Assembly (NCBI GenBank): GCA_900556785.1
Contig: USQK01000043.1
Span: 1 to 14,745 of the forward strand
Length of the DNA: 14,745 nt
DNA from: an uncultured Veillonella sp.
GTDB taxonomy: Bacteria > Bacillota > Negativicutes > Veillonellales > Veillonellaceae
Direction: 5' to 3'
In this document: one piece after another, positions 14,110 to 14,745 of the stretch
Numbering within the stretch: position 1 is the first letter of the stretch
Layout of the letters: each line of letters opens with the position of its first letter
Notes under the pieces: model-generated
Told to the model about the DNA's origin: nothing
What the model saw: only the letters and a program-made list of their open reading frames with translations
Database searches by the model: none
Made by a program: the position numbers and the translations under genes

Positions 14110-14174
14110 GAGTTTTATAATGTATTTCAGTACATAAAATAACATTAATCTATAAGATATTGTGTGACATCTAT

Positions 14175-14309
14175 ATGAGAGAAGGTCTTGTAAACTATGT
14201 ACCATTCCAAAACGTATCTATCGGTGCTTACTATGGCTTCGGTAATAAAGACATGGATGGTAATAAATTAGGTGATTACTGGCGTACAGATGTAAACTTC
14301 ATGTTCTAA
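14175..14309 (+). pseudogene. C-terminal remnant of an OmpM/porin-like outer-membrane barrel protein
   Basis: A 44-codon frame reads MREGLVNYVPFQNVSIGAYY and ends DYWRTDVNFMF. Alternating polar/hydrophobic strands (NVSIGAYYGFG, WRTDVNFMF) and a terminal phenylalanine are the hallmarks of the last two strands of an outer-membrane beta-barrel, including the C-terminal assembly signal. There is no signal peptide, SLH domain or ribosome binding site, and the frame is closed upstream by a stop at 14118-14120. The intrinsic terminator that would have ended the parent gene is still in place. I infer a deleted gene, most likely related to the OmpM porins of Negativicutes. It could also be a small exported peptide, which seems unlikely without a signal sequence. 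Confidence 0.7.
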
Positions 14310-14324
14310 TTACATAATCTAAAT

Positions 14325-14368
14325 AAAGCTCGAGTTATATCTAGAAAAGATTTAGCTCGGGCTTTTTT
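14325..14368 (+). terminator. Terminator after the barrel remnant
   Basis: AAAGCTCGAG (14325-14334) pairs with CTCGGGCTTT (14356-14365), with one G-T pair. The stem extends inward with TTATATCT against AGATTTAG (one mismatch). The T-run ends at 14368. Confidence 0.85.
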
Positions 14369-14390
14369 ATTTTCAATAATCATTATAAAT

Positions 14391-14434
14391 TTTAAATACC
14401 TACTATTGACATAGGTATTTAAATGATGTAATAT
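14391..14434 (+). promoter_or_regulatory. Promoter with its -35 box inside a perfect 12-9-12 inverted repeat
   Basis: TTTAAATACCTA (14391-14402) and TAGGTATTTAAA (14412-14423) are perfect complements around a nine-base spacer. That spacer contains TTGACA (14406-14411). TAATAT (14429-14434) lies 17 bases further on as the -10 box. A protein bound to the dyad would cover the -35 element, so repression is the simplest reading. A second, CRP-like dyad GTGA-N6-TCAC lies downstream at 14468-14481. Confidence 0.7.
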
Positions 14435-14543
14435 AGTCACATAATCATATTAAATTAGTAGGAATAAGTGAGAGATATCACACAAGCTTTTATCATAAGA
14501 CGTATGGTAAGGTTAATGGCGATGACCTCTATAGGAGTATAGA

Positions 14544-14745
14544 ATGAGTGAACACGTAGATGTAAGCAACATCAAGGATCCTAGTATCGCGGCAGCTCGA
14601 AAAGAAGTTGAGTTCCAACGTGCTATGAATCCTTGTCCAATCGATTTTTCTGAGTTTCAGTCTAGTAACCCTCGTTCTCAAGGGGAGCAAAAGGAGTATG
14701 AAGGTAAAGATGCATCGAATTTTAACCGTCGTCAAAAATATTCTG
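14544..14745 (+). CDS. Unrecognised protein, 5' part only (cut by window edge)
   Basis: An open frame starts at ATG 14544 with AGGAG at 14533-14537 and runs 67 codons to the window edge. It begins MSEHVDVSNIKDPSIAAARK and continues with a polar, charged stretch containing NPCPIDFSEFQSSNP and ending near NFNRRQKYS. There is no signal peptide and no membrane helix in the visible part. The single Cys-Pro (about residues 33-34) is the only conspicuous element. I do not recognise the family. The dyad-controlled promoter upstream and the good ribosome binding site make a real gene likely. Confidence 0.7.
   Translation, partial: MSEHVDVSNIKDPSIAAARKEVEFQRAMNPCPIDFSEFQSSNPRSQGEQKEYEGKDASNFNRRQKYS

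Overview
The window looks like a piece of chromosome from a diderm Firmicute of the Negativicutes, most likely Veillonella or a close relative. The evidence is a trimeric YadA-type autotransporter carrying an SLH domain after its barrel, a fragment of an OmpM-like outer-membrane protein, a T-box leader, short-form LeuC/LeuD subunits, and an anaerobe-type flavodiiron protein, all in an A+T-rich background with AGGAGG-type ribosome binding sites. The genus is inferred from gene content alone. All genes lie on the plus strand except a partial HdeD-like gene at the left edge.

Left part (1-6496): a truncated HdeD-like membrane protein gene diverges from a leucine operon. A good promoter (410-439) leads into a T-box riboswitch with its own terminator (about 455-690), followed by leuA, leuC and leuD with tight spacing. 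A G+C-rich compound palindrome (4134-4242) follows, then leuB and a strong terminator. These four genes encode the whole route from 2-ketoisovalerate to the transaminase step of leucine synthesis. Only 15 bases after that terminator starts an SMR-type small exporter, followed by an ECF-type vitamin transporter S component. This leaves no room for a promoter between the leuB terminator and the SMR gene, so the two transporter genes may depend on read-through from the leucine operon.

Middle part (6497-11544): a class A flavodiiron protein with all iron ligands present sits behind a leader with two striking inverted repeats. A 640-base A+T-rich gene-free stretch precedes a 657-residue trimeric autotransporter adhesin. 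A small GNAT acetyltransferase gene follows, with its own promoter and operator-like repeats.

Right part (11545-14745): a DUF969-DUF979 membrane protein pair precedes pcp (pyrrolidone-carboxylate peptidase). This neighbourhood suggests a split transporter working with N-terminal pyroglutamyl removal. Then come a 44-codon remnant of an outer-membrane barrel protein with its terminator, and a promoter whose -35 box lies in the loop of a perfect 12-9-12 inverted repeat. That promoter drives an unrecognised gene cut by the window edge.

Most notable signals: the 9-mer TTGTGAAAG/CTTTCACAA recurs in four intergenic regions, once as a perfect 9-1-9 palindrome before the flavodiiron gene. Several transcription units carry perfect dyads over their promoters. 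The autotransporter joins a YadA barrel to an SLH domain expected to face the periplasm. No complete new defence or mobile system is visible; no CRISPR array, tRNA, rRNA or transposase was seen.
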